A DNA stretch of 10,369 nucleotides from a bacterium. GTDB lineage: Bacteria > Chloroflexota > Dormibacteria > UBA8260 > Bog-877. Below, in pieces: positions 1-5,487 of the stretch. Both the position numbers and the translations under genes were made by a program. Position 1 is the first letter of the stretch. Every line of letters starts with the position of its first letter. The notes beneath the pieces were generated by a model. It was given only the letters and a program-made list of their open reading frames with translations, ran no database searches and was not told where the DNA came from. The stretch is from positions 1 through 10,369 of the forward strand of contig JAJYWT010000231.1 of NCBI GenBank assembly GCA_021791345.1. The letters are read 5' to 3'.

Positions 1-69
1 CCGCTGCACATCCACCGAGTCGCCCATGTCGAAGAGCACGTCCGGGTCGTTGGAGGGTGTTGAGCTCAT
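1..69 (-). CDS. Unidentified protein, N-terminal fragment (gene runs off the left edge)
   Basis: The minus strand reads from an ATG at 69-67 through 23 codons without a stop to the window edge, giving MSSTPSNDPDVLFDMGDSVD and three further residues. Third codon positions are mostly G or C, as in the neighbouring genes, whereas the alternative frame from an ATG 16 bases upstream has a poor third-position pattern; I therefore prefer this start. No strong Shine-Dalgarno sequence is seen. It lies 53 bases downstream of the crotonase gene on the same strand, so co-transcription is possible, but a LexA-box-like palindrome directly before the start hints at its own control. The fragment is too short and acidic for any family assignment. 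Confidence 0.45.
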   Translation of the reverse strand, partial: MSSTPSNDPDVLFDMGDSVDVQR

Positions 70-81
70 GTACAAATGTTC
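70..81 (-). promoter_or_regulatory. LexA/SOS-box-like palindrome abutting a start codon
   Basis: On the minus strand the bases read GAACATTTGTAC. This matches the Gram-positive/actinobacterial SOS-box core GAAC-N4-GTTC, commonly written GAACATATGTTC, at 10 of 12 positions. It ends directly before the ATG of the partial gene at 1-69, where a bound repressor could block transcription or initiation. A single near-match is weak evidence, and the identity of the downstream gene is unknown. Confidence 0.25.
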
Positions 82-122
82 TCATCTTCACCCCGCCTGT
101 GGGAAGGTTCTGACCCACGCTC

Positions 123-932
123 CTAGCTGTCGCTGAATCTGGGCTCGCGCCGCTCCCTGAAGGCGCGCCACCCCTCCGCCGCATCCGCGGTCCCCATGGA
201 CTCCGCCTGGGCGGCAGTCTCAAAGGCCAGGGTGGCCTCGAAGCTCGCACCGGCTTCGGCCAGGTTCAGGGTGCGCTTCAGGTCGCGGACCACGGCACTT
301 GGGAGAGCGGCGATATCCCGGGCCCACCGTTGGGCCTCCGGCTCGAGCTCCTCCGGGGGCACGAGCGCAGTCGCCAGGCCAACCTCCAGCGCCCGCTCGG
401 AGGAGATGGGACGCCCTCGCAGCAAAATCTCCCGGGCGCTGGCGGTGCCGGCGATCCTGGTCAGCAGCCAGCTGCAACCCCCGCCGGGATGGATCCCCAA
501 CCGTAAGAACGGGGCCGCCAGGCGGGCCCCCTCAGCCAACAGCCGCAGGTCGCAGCTCAACGCAAGGTTCAGCCCGGCGCCGATGGCGGGACCGTTGACC
601 GCGGCGATGGTCGGCACCCCCAGATCCCGGAGGTCCAGGAACGTGCGGTAGTAGTCGGCCAGCACTTGGCGGCGTTCCTGCGGCGTGGAGGCACCCTGGG
701 TGAGGGTTCCGAGATCGGCGCCCGCGCAGAAGGCCGCCCCACGTCCGGTCACGATCACGACCCGAAGCCGTGGATCTGTGCTCGCCTTGGCCAGCTGCCC
801 GCGCAGCTCCGCGGCCAGCTCCCCGGTCAGGGCGTTGCGCTGCTGTGGCCGGTCGAGGGTGAGGCGCAGGATTCCTGGGGTCAGGGTCTCGGCCACGACC
901 CCCGCCCCGGCCGGCGCCGCGGTCTCATTCAT
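123..932 (-). CDS. Enoyl-CoA hydratase/isomerase (crotonase) family protein
   Basis: This 269-residue protein has the length and motifs of the crotonase superfamily, cytoplasmic enzymes that hydrate, isomerise or cleave acyl-CoA thioesters. The first oxyanion-hole segment is AFCAGADLGTL (about 68-78) and the second is AVNGPAIGAGLNLALSCD (about 111-128). Aligned by eye to rat mitochondrial enoyl-CoA hydratase, the position of catalytic Glu164 is kept (E168 in TRIAGTASAREI), but that of Glu144 is Phe (F142 in PFLRLG). Classical 2-enoyl-CoA hydration is therefore uncertain; an isomerase or another crotonase reaction is possible. The open frame continues upstream to 1268, but that extension runs through the divergent operon and lacks family similarity, so I start at the ATG at 932. 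A TATTCT six bases before this ATG suggests a leaderless transcript. The exact substrate cannot be told. Confidence 0.9.
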   Translation of the reverse strand: MNETAAPAGAGVVAETLTPGILRLTLDRPQQRNALTGELAAELRGQLAKASTDPRLRVVIVTGRGAAFCAGADLGTLTQGASTPQERRQVLADYYRTFLDLRDLGVPTIAAVNGPAIGAGLNLALSCDLRLLAEGARLAAPFLRLGIHPGGGCSWLLTRIAGTASAREILLRGRPISSERALEVGLATALVPPEELEPEAQRWARDIAALPSAVVRDLKRTLNLAEAGASFEATLAFETAAQAESMGTADAAEGWRAFRERREPRFSDS

Positions 933-938
933 ACCTTG

Positions 939-944
939 AGAATA
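939..944 (-). promoter_or_regulatory. Putative -10 element for leaderless crotonase transcript
   Basis: The minus strand has TATTCT followed by six bases and then the ATG at 932. The element thus lies at -12 to -7 if the A of the start codon is +1. The AAGG just before the ATG is too close to be a usual ribosome binding site, which fits leaderless initiation. No convincing -35 hexamer is seen in the GC-rich sequence upstream. Confidence 0.45.
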
Positions 945-1030
945 GCGGCCGCGGCGCGGGGGGTGGGCTGGGTCCGCGAGCAGCCGTTCGCCCCGTGGAA
1001 AACCCCCTTTGCGGGGCCACCGCCGCTCCA

Positions 1031-1036
1031 TAGAAT
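1031..1036 (+). promoter_or_regulatory. Putative -10 element of the cytochrome b operon
   Basis: TAGAAT (5 of 6 to TATAAT) stands in the 159-base divergent region 933-1091. The predicted start near 1043 would give a leader of about 50 bases before the first gene. Upstream at about 1008-1014 there is only a weak TTTGCG/TTGCGG candidate for a -35, itself part of a small CCCC-TTTGC-GGGG inverted repeat at about 1003-1016. Nothing else is recognised in this intergenic stretch. Confidence 0.45.
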
Positions 1037-1091
1037 CCATCCAAGAGCGCCCGCGCTCGCACGGCCATCGGCTCCCCATGAGGTGACCAGC

Positions 1092-1259
1092 GTGAACCAG
1101 CCCGCCCCGTACCTGCACTGGGGCGTCCTCTTGATCTCGCTGCCCAACCTGGGCGTGATCCTCTTCATGATCCTGCTCTTCGTGCTGGCTCTCTTCCTGC
1201 CCTTCCCAGGCCGGCGCCGCCGCCGCCGGAGCTACGAGGAGCAAAGGCGTGACGACTGA
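1092..1259 (+). CDS. Small single-helix membrane protein, first gene of cytochrome b operon
   Basis: A 55-residue protein starts at a GTG preceded by GAGGTGA at 1080-1086, five bases away; an in-frame GTG at 1083 is possible but would overlap that site. Residues about 11-38 form one hydrophobic helix. It is preceded by a short segment containing His9-Trp10 and followed by six consecutive arginines (41-46) and a charged tail, which predicts N-outside, C-inside topology. The last codons overlap the next gene by 11 bases, implying translational coupling. I do not recognise a named family. Its place before a cytochrome b6-type gene suggests a small accessory or assembly subunit of that complex, by analogy with the small one-helix subunits of other respiratory complexes. 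This role is inferred from position only. Confidence 0.7.
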   Translation: MNQPAPYLHWGVLLISLPNLGVILFMILLFVLALFLPFPGRRRRRRSYEEQRRDD

Positions 1260-1893
1260 GCCTGCCACCCCGCGGGAGGGGGGAGAAGAACCCGGCTCGG
1301 GCAGCTGGACCGTGGGGCTGCGCGGCTTCCTGGAGCGCGAGCTCCCGATGGAGCATCTGCTCCCGGATCAGGAGCCGGCGTACGTGGGCTCCTGGGTCTA
1401 CGTGTTCGGGGTGGTCTCGATCGCCTCGCTGGTCCTGGTGGTCGCCAGCGGCGTGGTGCTGGCTTTCTTCGGTCCTCAGTGGTGGCATGTCTCCCCGCAG
1501 GGCCGCTTCATGAACAGCATCCACTTCTGGTCGGTGCAGATGTTCTTCATCTTCATGGTCCTGCACCTCTGGGGCCAGTACTTCGCCCAGGGATGGCGGG
1601 ACGGCCGCGCGGCCACCTGGATGGTGGGGGTGGTGATCTTCCTGATCGCGGTGGTGACCGCCTTCACCGGCTACATCTCGCAGCAGAACTTTGACTCCCA
1701 GTGGATCGCGGTCAATGCCAAGGACGCGGTCAACTCCACCGGCGCCGGCGCCTTCTTCAACGTCCTGAACTTCGGGCAGATGTACGGGCTGCACATCATC
1801 CTGTTCCCTCTGCTGGTGGTGGCCCTGGTCGCTTTCCATGTGCTGCTGGTTCGTCACCGGGGGGTGGTGAGGCCGCCCGAGGACCTCGCCTGA
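1249..1893 (+). CDS. Cytochrome b6-type diheme membrane protein (cytochrome b N-terminal domain)
   Basis: The 214 residues match the four-helix, heme-carrying N-terminal half of cytochrome b/b6, an integral membrane quinol-oxidising subunit. Hydrophobic helices lie at about 48-74, 90-112, 122-141 and 180-202. Paired histidines fit two b hemes: H92 and H106 in helix B, H182 and H197 in helix D. The 14-residue gap in helix D is the b6-type spacing; mitochondrial-type cytochrome b has 13. After the conserved FTGY (139-142) the usual LPW-type sequence is replaced by ISQQNFDSQW, a pattern I recall from uncharacterised actinobacterial relatives. The GTG start has GAGGAG at 1236-1241, seven bases upstream. 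The stop overlaps the next start as TGATG. No Rieske, cytochrome c or ordinary subunit IV gene is adjacent, so the electron acceptor is unknown. Confidence 0.88.
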   Translation: MTTEPATPREGGEEPGSGSWTVGLRGFLERELPMEHLLPDQEPAYVGSWVYVFGVVSIASLVLVVASGVVLAFFGPQWWHVSPQGRFMNSIHFWSVQMFFIFMVLHLWGQYFAQGWRDGRAATWMVGVVIFLIAVVTAFTGYISQQNFDSQWIAVNAKDAVNSTGAGAFFNVLNFGQMYGLHIILFPLLVVALVAFHVLLVRHRGVVRPPEDLA

Positions 1894-2870
1894 TGGCCCG
1901 CTCGCGGCGCCTCTCGCAGCAGGAGTACTACCGGGGCGTGCCGACCGCGCCCTACGACCTCGTGAAGGAGATCTCGGTCGCGCTCGTCATCATGCTGGCG
2001 GTGGTGGTGGTGCTCGCCGCGGTCCTCTCCTCGCCCGACGCCCCGCCCGTCACCATCCAGAGCTGGGCCAAGGCCCAGCCACTGGATCTGCTGCAGACTG
2101 CCACCACGGAGGTGCAGGGGACCAGCTTCAGCGCCGATTACGGCCCTCCCTACGACACCGGCAATGGCGCGGTGCAGACCCTGGGGCCGCTGGAGCCCCA
2201 GGTCTGGGCCGGCATCCACCAGCCGGTGGACGCGGCCGAGGACGACGTGCTCTCTCCCCTGCGGCTGGCCAGCGTGGGTCGGCCGGCGTTGCACGCTGCG
2301 CTCTTGCGCTTCGAGCAGGCTCCCTCGGGGCAGCGCACCCTGTGGCTCAACGCGTACTCAGCCGCCCTGCAGCACGCCCGGGTCCGCTCCGGCTCGGTGC
2401 TGGTTCCGCCGGGGCCCTACGGACCCCTGAACACGATGATGCAGGGGCTACTGGAGGACGCCCGCGCCGGCGCCCTGGACGCGCTGCTCATGCGAACCGG
2501 CCGCTTCTATGACACCAACTACACCGGTCCTCTGCTCTTCCTCGGTGACGGCACCTACTTCAGCGGCCTGGCCGCCCAGCAGAAGCTGAACGGTACTCAG
2601 TGGGGGATGATGAACGAGACGGGGAGGTACCCCGGGCAGTCGTGGCTGTGGCTCTACACCTTCTGGTACCAGATCCCCCCCTTCAACAACGCCTCCAACG
2701 CCGACCTGATGGTGGTGCTCATCATGGGGTTCCTTTCGACTCTGCTGGTGCTGGTGCCGTTCATTCCCGGGCTCCGCGACCTCCCCCGCTGGCTTCGCCT
2801 GCCGCGGCTGGTATGGCGGGAGCACTACCGTTTCCTGAAGGAGACAAGCCAGCCTCGGACTCCTCGCTGA
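1893..2870 (+). CDS. Two-helix membrane protein, putative partner subunit of the b6-type cytochrome
   Basis: The 325-residue protein starts at the ATG overlapping the preceding stop (TGATG), with GAGGA at 1879-1883 as ribosome binding site. A basic N-terminus is followed by a helix at about 25-46, an outer domain of roughly 220 residues, a second helix at about 270-293 and a basic, presumably cytoplasmic tail. The outer domain holds well-formed but unfamiliar motifs: GPYGPLNTMMQGLLEDA, YTGPLLFLGDGTYF and WGMMNETGRYPGQSWLWLY. The end, LVPFIPGLRDLPRWLRLPR, resembles the end of cytochrome b C-terminal domains, but I see no PEWY motif and no CxxCH heme site. It probably stands in for subunit IV or shields the quinol site; that is inference from linkage. 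I recall similar unnamed proteins beside such cytochromes in actinobacteria, without a proven function. Confidence 0.8.
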   Translation: MARSRRLSQQEYYRGVPTAPYDLVKEISVALVIMLAVVVVLAAVLSSPDAPPVTIQSWAKAQPLDLLQTATTEVQGTSFSADYGPPYDTGNGAVQTLGPLEPQVWAGIHQPVDAAEDDVLSPLRLASVGRPALHAALLRFEQAPSGQRTLWLNAYSAALQHARVRSGSVLVPPGPYGPLNTMMQGLLEDARAGALDALLMRTGRFYDTNYTGPLLFLGDGTYFSGLAAQQKLNGTQWGMMNETGRYPGQSWLWLYTFWYQIPPFNNASNADLMVVLIMGFLSTLLVLVPFIPGLRDLPRWLRLPRLVWREHYRFLKETSQPRTPR

Positions 2871-2883
2871 GCGGGCGCGCCCG

Positions 2884-2895
2884 GGCCGATCGGCC
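2884..2895. promoter_or_regulatory. Perfect 12-bp palindrome beside the glmU promoter (possible operator)
   Basis: GGCCGATCGGCC is a perfect inverted repeat ending five bases before the TATACT -10 element, so it occupies the spacer where repressors or spacer-binding activators often sit. Directly upstream is a second palindrome, GGGCGCGCCC, at about 2873-2882. In such GC-rich DNA chance palindromes are common, and neither is followed by a T-run, so a terminator is unlikely. Confidence 0.25.
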
Positions 2896-2897
2896 AT

Positions 2898-2906
2898 TGC
2901 TATACT
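2898..2906 (+). promoter_or_regulatory. Extended -10 promoter for glmU-prs
   Basis: TGC-TATACT carries a TGn extension and a 5-of-6 match to TATAAT, the best -10 element in the window. No good -35 hexamer lies 16-18 bases upstream, which fits an extended -10 promoter. Transcription would start near 2913, leaving a leader of about 38 bases that ends in the ribosome binding site GAGGTGGAGA at 2941-2950. Confidence 0.55.
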
Positions 2907-2950
2907 CGCCCTCCGAGTCCCAGTGAGCGCGGCCGACCGCGAGGTGGAGA

Positions 2951-4354
2951 GTGGCTGACAGCACTTTGGTGCGCGCGGTGATTCTGGCGGCCGGTCGCGG
3001 GACCAGGATGGTCTCCTCGCGGTCCAAGCCCCTGCACCAGGTGGCCGGCCTGGCCATGATCGATCATGTCCTGCGGGCGGTCAGGGCGGTCACCGAGGAG
3101 CCTCCGATCGTGGTGGTGGGCGCCGATGACCACGAGCTGGCAGCCCATGTCGGTCGTGGGGCGGTGGTCGTGACCCAGCCGGCCCCCGACGGAACCGGGG
3201 GCGCAGTGCTGGCCGCCCGAGAGGCGCTGGCCGGGGCCGGGGCGGCGCTGGTGCTGCCGGCGGACATGCCGCTGCTGTCCGGGGAGACGCTCGTACGTTT
3301 GCTGGCCGCGTTCACCCAGGGCAACTCCGGTGCCGCCGTTCTGGTGGCCGAGGTCGAGGATCCCGCGTCCTATGGACGGGTGGAGCGTGACCCCTCCGGC
3401 CGGCTGTCCCGCGTGGTGGAGGCCGTGGATGATTCGGTCCGAGCCGAGAGGGCGGAGGTCAACTGCGGTGCCTACATCTTCAGGCTGCCTCAGCTCTGGG
3501 AGGCGCTGGCGGGCCTCAGCCGCGACAACGCCCAGGGGGAGCTGTACCTGAGCTGGGTGCCCCAGGCCATAGGCGGGGGCGCGGAGCTGGTGTCGCTGCG
3601 CGATCCGGAGGAGGCCCTCCAGGTCAACGACCGCGTCCAGCTGGCGGCGGCGGAGGCCGCCTGGCGGCGGCGCACTCTGCGGCGCCTCATGGCCCAGGGG
3701 GTGACGGTCGTGGACCCGGGCTCCACCTGGGTCGACTGCGACGTGCAGGTCGGGCAGGACTCGGTGCTGCACCCCGGGACGGTGCTGCGCGGCGCCACCG
3801 TGGTCGGGCGGCAGTGTGAGCTGGGTCCGTTCGCCGAGCTTGACAGCTGCCAGCTGGCCGATGGCTGCCGGGTGGGGCGGAGCGTGCTGCGCGGCTGTAA
3901 GCTGGAGCCGGGGGTGGATGTGGGGCCCTACAACCGGGTTCGTCCCGGCACCGTCCTCGGCCCCGGCAGCCACCTCGGGACCTTCACCGAGGTGGTCCGC
4001 AGCCGGATCGGCGCGGGCAGCCAGGTGCCGCATCTGAGCTACTTGGGGGACGCTGAACTGGGGGATGACGTGAACGTGGGCGCCGGCAGCATCACCGCCA
4101 ACTGGGACGGCATCGCCAAGCGCCGCACCGTGATCGAGGACGGGGTGCGCCTGGGAAGTGACACCATCCTGGTGGCGCCCATCCGGGTGGGCGAGGGTGC
4201 CTACACCGCCGCCGGGTCGGTGTTGACCGGGGATGTGCCTCCGGGCGCGCTGGCGGTGTCCCGGGTGCCCCAGCGGAACCTGGAGGGATGGGTCGCGCGC
4301 CGGCGGCCGGGCGGCCGTCCGGTCGCCGAAGTGGCTGCGGAGGAGGAGGGTTGA
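2951..4354 (+). CDS. glmU: Bifunctional UDP-GlcNAc pyrophosphorylase / glucosamine-1-phosphate acetyltransferase
   Basis: GlmU acetylates glucosamine-1-phosphate and then couples it to UTP, making UDP-GlcNAc for peptidoglycan and other glycans in the cytoplasm. The 467 residues equal the usual length. The uridylyltransferase half shows LAAGRGTRM (12-20), QPAPDGTGGAV (76-86), PADMPLL (103-109) and VNDRVQLA (225-232). The left-handed beta-helix half spans about 252-440 and contains PHLSYLGDAELG with the catalytic His at 361 (E. coli His363), then VNVGAGSITANWDG. Two departures from the E. coli sequence are visible by eye: the substrate-binding Lys351 position reads Val349 (FTEVVRS), and the NYDG tyrosine is Trp385. 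The GTG start follows GAGGTGGAGA. The gene heads a unit with prs, a common pairing linking nucleotide-sugar and PRPP supply. Confidence 0.95.
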   Translation: MADSTLVRAVILAAGRGTRMVSSRSKPLHQVAGLAMIDHVLRAVRAVTEEPPIVVVGADDHELAAHVGRGAVVVTQPAPDGTGGAVLAAREALAGAGAALVLPADMPLLSGETLVRLLAAFTQGNSGAAVLVAEVEDPASYGRVERDPSGRLSRVVEAVDDSVRAERAEVNCGAYIFRLPQLWEALAGLSRDNAQGELYLSWVPQAIGGGAELVSLRDPEEALQVNDRVQLAAAEAAWRRRTLRRLMAQGVTVVDPGSTWVDCDVQVGQDSVLHPGTVLRGATVVGRQCELGPFAELDSCQLADGCRVGRSVLRGCKLEPGVDVGPYNRVRPGTVLGPGSHLGTFTEVVRSRIGAGSQVPHLSYLGDAELGDDVNVGAGSITANWDGIAKRRTVIEDGVRLGSDTILVAPIRVGEGAYTAAGSVLTGDVPPGALAVSRVPQRNLEGWVARRRPGGRPVAEVAAEEEG

Positions 4355-5304
4355 GGGGGGCGGACGGACCGCTGATGCTGCTGTGCGGCACCGCCAATCC
4401 CGAGCTGGGCAAGAGGATCTCCGAAGAGGTGGGGGTGCCGCTGGCCCCCATGGAGATCACCCGCTTCGCCGATGGTGAGTTCGACGTGCGGATCGGTGAG
4501 TCGGTGCGCGGGCATGACGTCTTCGTGATCCAGCCCACCTGCCCGCCGGTGAACGACAACTACATGGAGCTGTTCGTGATCCTGGACGCGCTGCGGCGGG
4601 CCAGCGCCGCCCGGATCAACGCCGTGCTGCCCTACTACGGATACCAGCGCAAGGAGAAGAAGACCCGGGCGCGCGACCCCATCTCGGCGAAGCTGATGGC
4701 CAACTTCCTGCAGGTCGCGGGGGCGGAGCGGATGATCGTGCTGGACCTCCACGCCGAGGCCATCCAGGGCTTCTTCGACATCCCGGTCGATGCCCTGACC
4801 GCGAGCAAGATTCTCGCCGATCACATCCGCAGCCGCCACGGGCGCCAGCCGATAGTTGTGGTCTCCCCCGACGTGGGGGGCACCGCCCGTGCCCGGGCGA
4901 TCGCCCGGCTTCTGGAGTCGCCGCTGGCCATCATCGACAAGCGTCGTCCCCGCGACGACGACATCGAGGTGCTCAACGTCATCGGTGACGTCGAGGGCAG
5001 CACCTGCGTGGTGGTGGATGACCTGATCTCAACCGCCTCGACGCTGGTGGGGGCCGCGAATGCGCTCAAGCAGGAGGGGGCCAGGTCAGTGGACGTGCTG
5101 GCCACCCACGGGGTGTGGAGCGCCGGCTCGCTGCAGCGACTGGAGGATGCCTTCATCGACGAGGTGGTGGTGACCGACACGATTCCGCTGTCGGCTGAGG
5201 TGGCCCGCAGCCCCCGGGTGACCCAGGTGTCGGTGGCGCCGCTCATCGCGGAGGCCATCGTGCGGGTGCACGAGGGGCGCTCGGTGTCGGCCCTGTTCCG
5301 GTGA
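4351..5304 (+). CDS. prs: Ribose-phosphate pyrophosphokinase (PRPP synthetase)
   Basis: Prs transfers pyrophosphate from ATP to ribose-5-phosphate, giving PRPP for purine, pyrimidine, His, Trp and NAD synthesis. From the TTG at 4351 the protein has 317 residues, near the family norm; this start overlaps the glmU stop as TTGA and is served by GGAGGAGG at about 4340-4347. The ATG at 4375 (309 aa) is the alternative, but has no well-placed ribosome binding site. Numbered from the TTG, family marks are CGTANPELG (12-20), RFADGEF (38-44), LDLHAEAIQGFF (131-142), SPDVGG (172-177) and the PRPP-binding loop VVVDDLISTAST (220-231). Two segments differ from common class I enzymes: the ATP-contacting ARQDR-type stretch is QRKEKKTR (99-106), and the PRPP loop reads DDLISTAST where DDMIDTAGT is usual. 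Activity is still likely. Confidence 0.93.
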   Translation: MRGADGPLMLLCGTANPELGKRISEEVGVPLAPMEITRFADGEFDVRIGESVRGHDVFVIQPTCPPVNDNYMELFVILDALRRASAARINAVLPYYGYQRKEKKTRARDPISAKLMANFLQVAGAERMIVLDLHAEAIQGFFDIPVDALTASKILADHIRSRHGRQPIVVVSPDVGGTARARAIARLLESPLAIIDKRRPRDDDIEVLNVIGDVEGSTCVVVDDLISTASTLVGAANALKQEGARSVDVLATHGVWSAGSLQRLEDAFIDEVVVTDTIPLSAEVARSPRVTQVSVAPLIAEAIVRVHEGRSVSALFR

Positions 5305-5315
5305 GATCGCGCGGC

Positions 5316-5324
5316 TGTTAGACT
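5316..5324 (+). promoter_or_regulatory. Extended -10 promoter downstream of prs
   Basis: TGT-TAGACT lies 11 bases after the prs stop codon. It has the TGn extension and a TAGACT hexamer (4 of 6 to TATAAT). No clear -35 is present. It would start a transcript near 5331, feeding the leader region and the CNNM-recO pair, so these genes need not depend on glmU-prs read-through. Confidence 0.45.
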
Positions 5325-5334
5325 CGGGCCGAAG

Positions 5335-5487
5335 ATGAGCTCTGGCTCACCCGCTGGTCGAATACGCGGGCACAGTGCTGGCGCCCTGAGCGGATGCGGC
5401 GGCTGCCTCGCCGCGGACCGCCCGGCCGCATCCCGTCTGTGGCGACGGCCGCCCAGACCTCGGCCGCCCGTCTTCGGTGAGGGGTGA
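5335..5487 (+). CDS. Possible 50-residue leader peptide before the CNNM gene
   Basis: An ATG only ten bases after the putative -10 opens a 50-codon frame. It ends at the TGA that overlaps the preferred start of the next gene (TGATG), the same coupling style seen between the two cytochrome genes. The peptide is rich in Arg, Pro, Gly and Ala, with a Cys-Gly-Gly-Cys at residues 21-24, and shows no membrane segment or known domain. Third-position GC is only moderate for this genome. The frame may be fortuitous over a structured untranslated leader; I regard it as possible, not established. Confidence 0.25.
   Translation: MSSGSPAGRIRGHSAGALSGCGGCLAADRPAASRLWRRPPRPRPPVFGEG
5392..5433 (+). repeat. 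Inverted repeat in the CNNM leader (possible RNA hairpin)
   Basis: GGATGCGGC at 5392-5400 is perfectly complementary to GCCGCATCC at 5425-5433, separated by 24 bases that can pair internally. A smaller hairpin, CCCGC at 5350-5354 with GCGGG at 5366-5370, lies upstream. Together they structure the roughly 150-base stretch between the promoter and the start of a probable divalent-cation transporter. I recognise no known riboswitch, and there is no T-tract to make a terminator. Confidence 0.35.

Noticed and set aside
666..1091. Upstream extension of the small membrane protein frame (197 aa)
   Set aside because: The extra sequence runs antisense through the crotonase gene and across its promoter. 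A good ribosome binding site at 1080-1086 supports the GTG at 1092.
933..1268. Upstream extension of the crotonase frame to a start at 1268 (381 aa)
   Set aside because: The extra 112 residues are low-complexity His/Glu/Gln-rich antisense of the cytochrome operon start, unlike the family, and pass through the divergent promoter region. The ATG at 932 gives normal length.
2871..2900. Intrinsic terminator after the cytochrome operon
   Set aside because: Palindromes are present but no T-run follows, and the next bases form the glmU -10 element.
2900..4033. Long minus-strand open frame (377 aa) opposite glmU
   Set aside because: It is rich in His, Arg, Gly and Pro, as expected for the mirror of GC-rich codons, has no family motifs and lies fully opposite an unmistakable glmU.
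5325..5486. Known riboswitch or small RNA gene in the CNNM leader
   Set aside because: I looked for M-box, Mn-sensing, SRP RNA and tRNA landmarks and recognised none; only generic inverted repeats are present.
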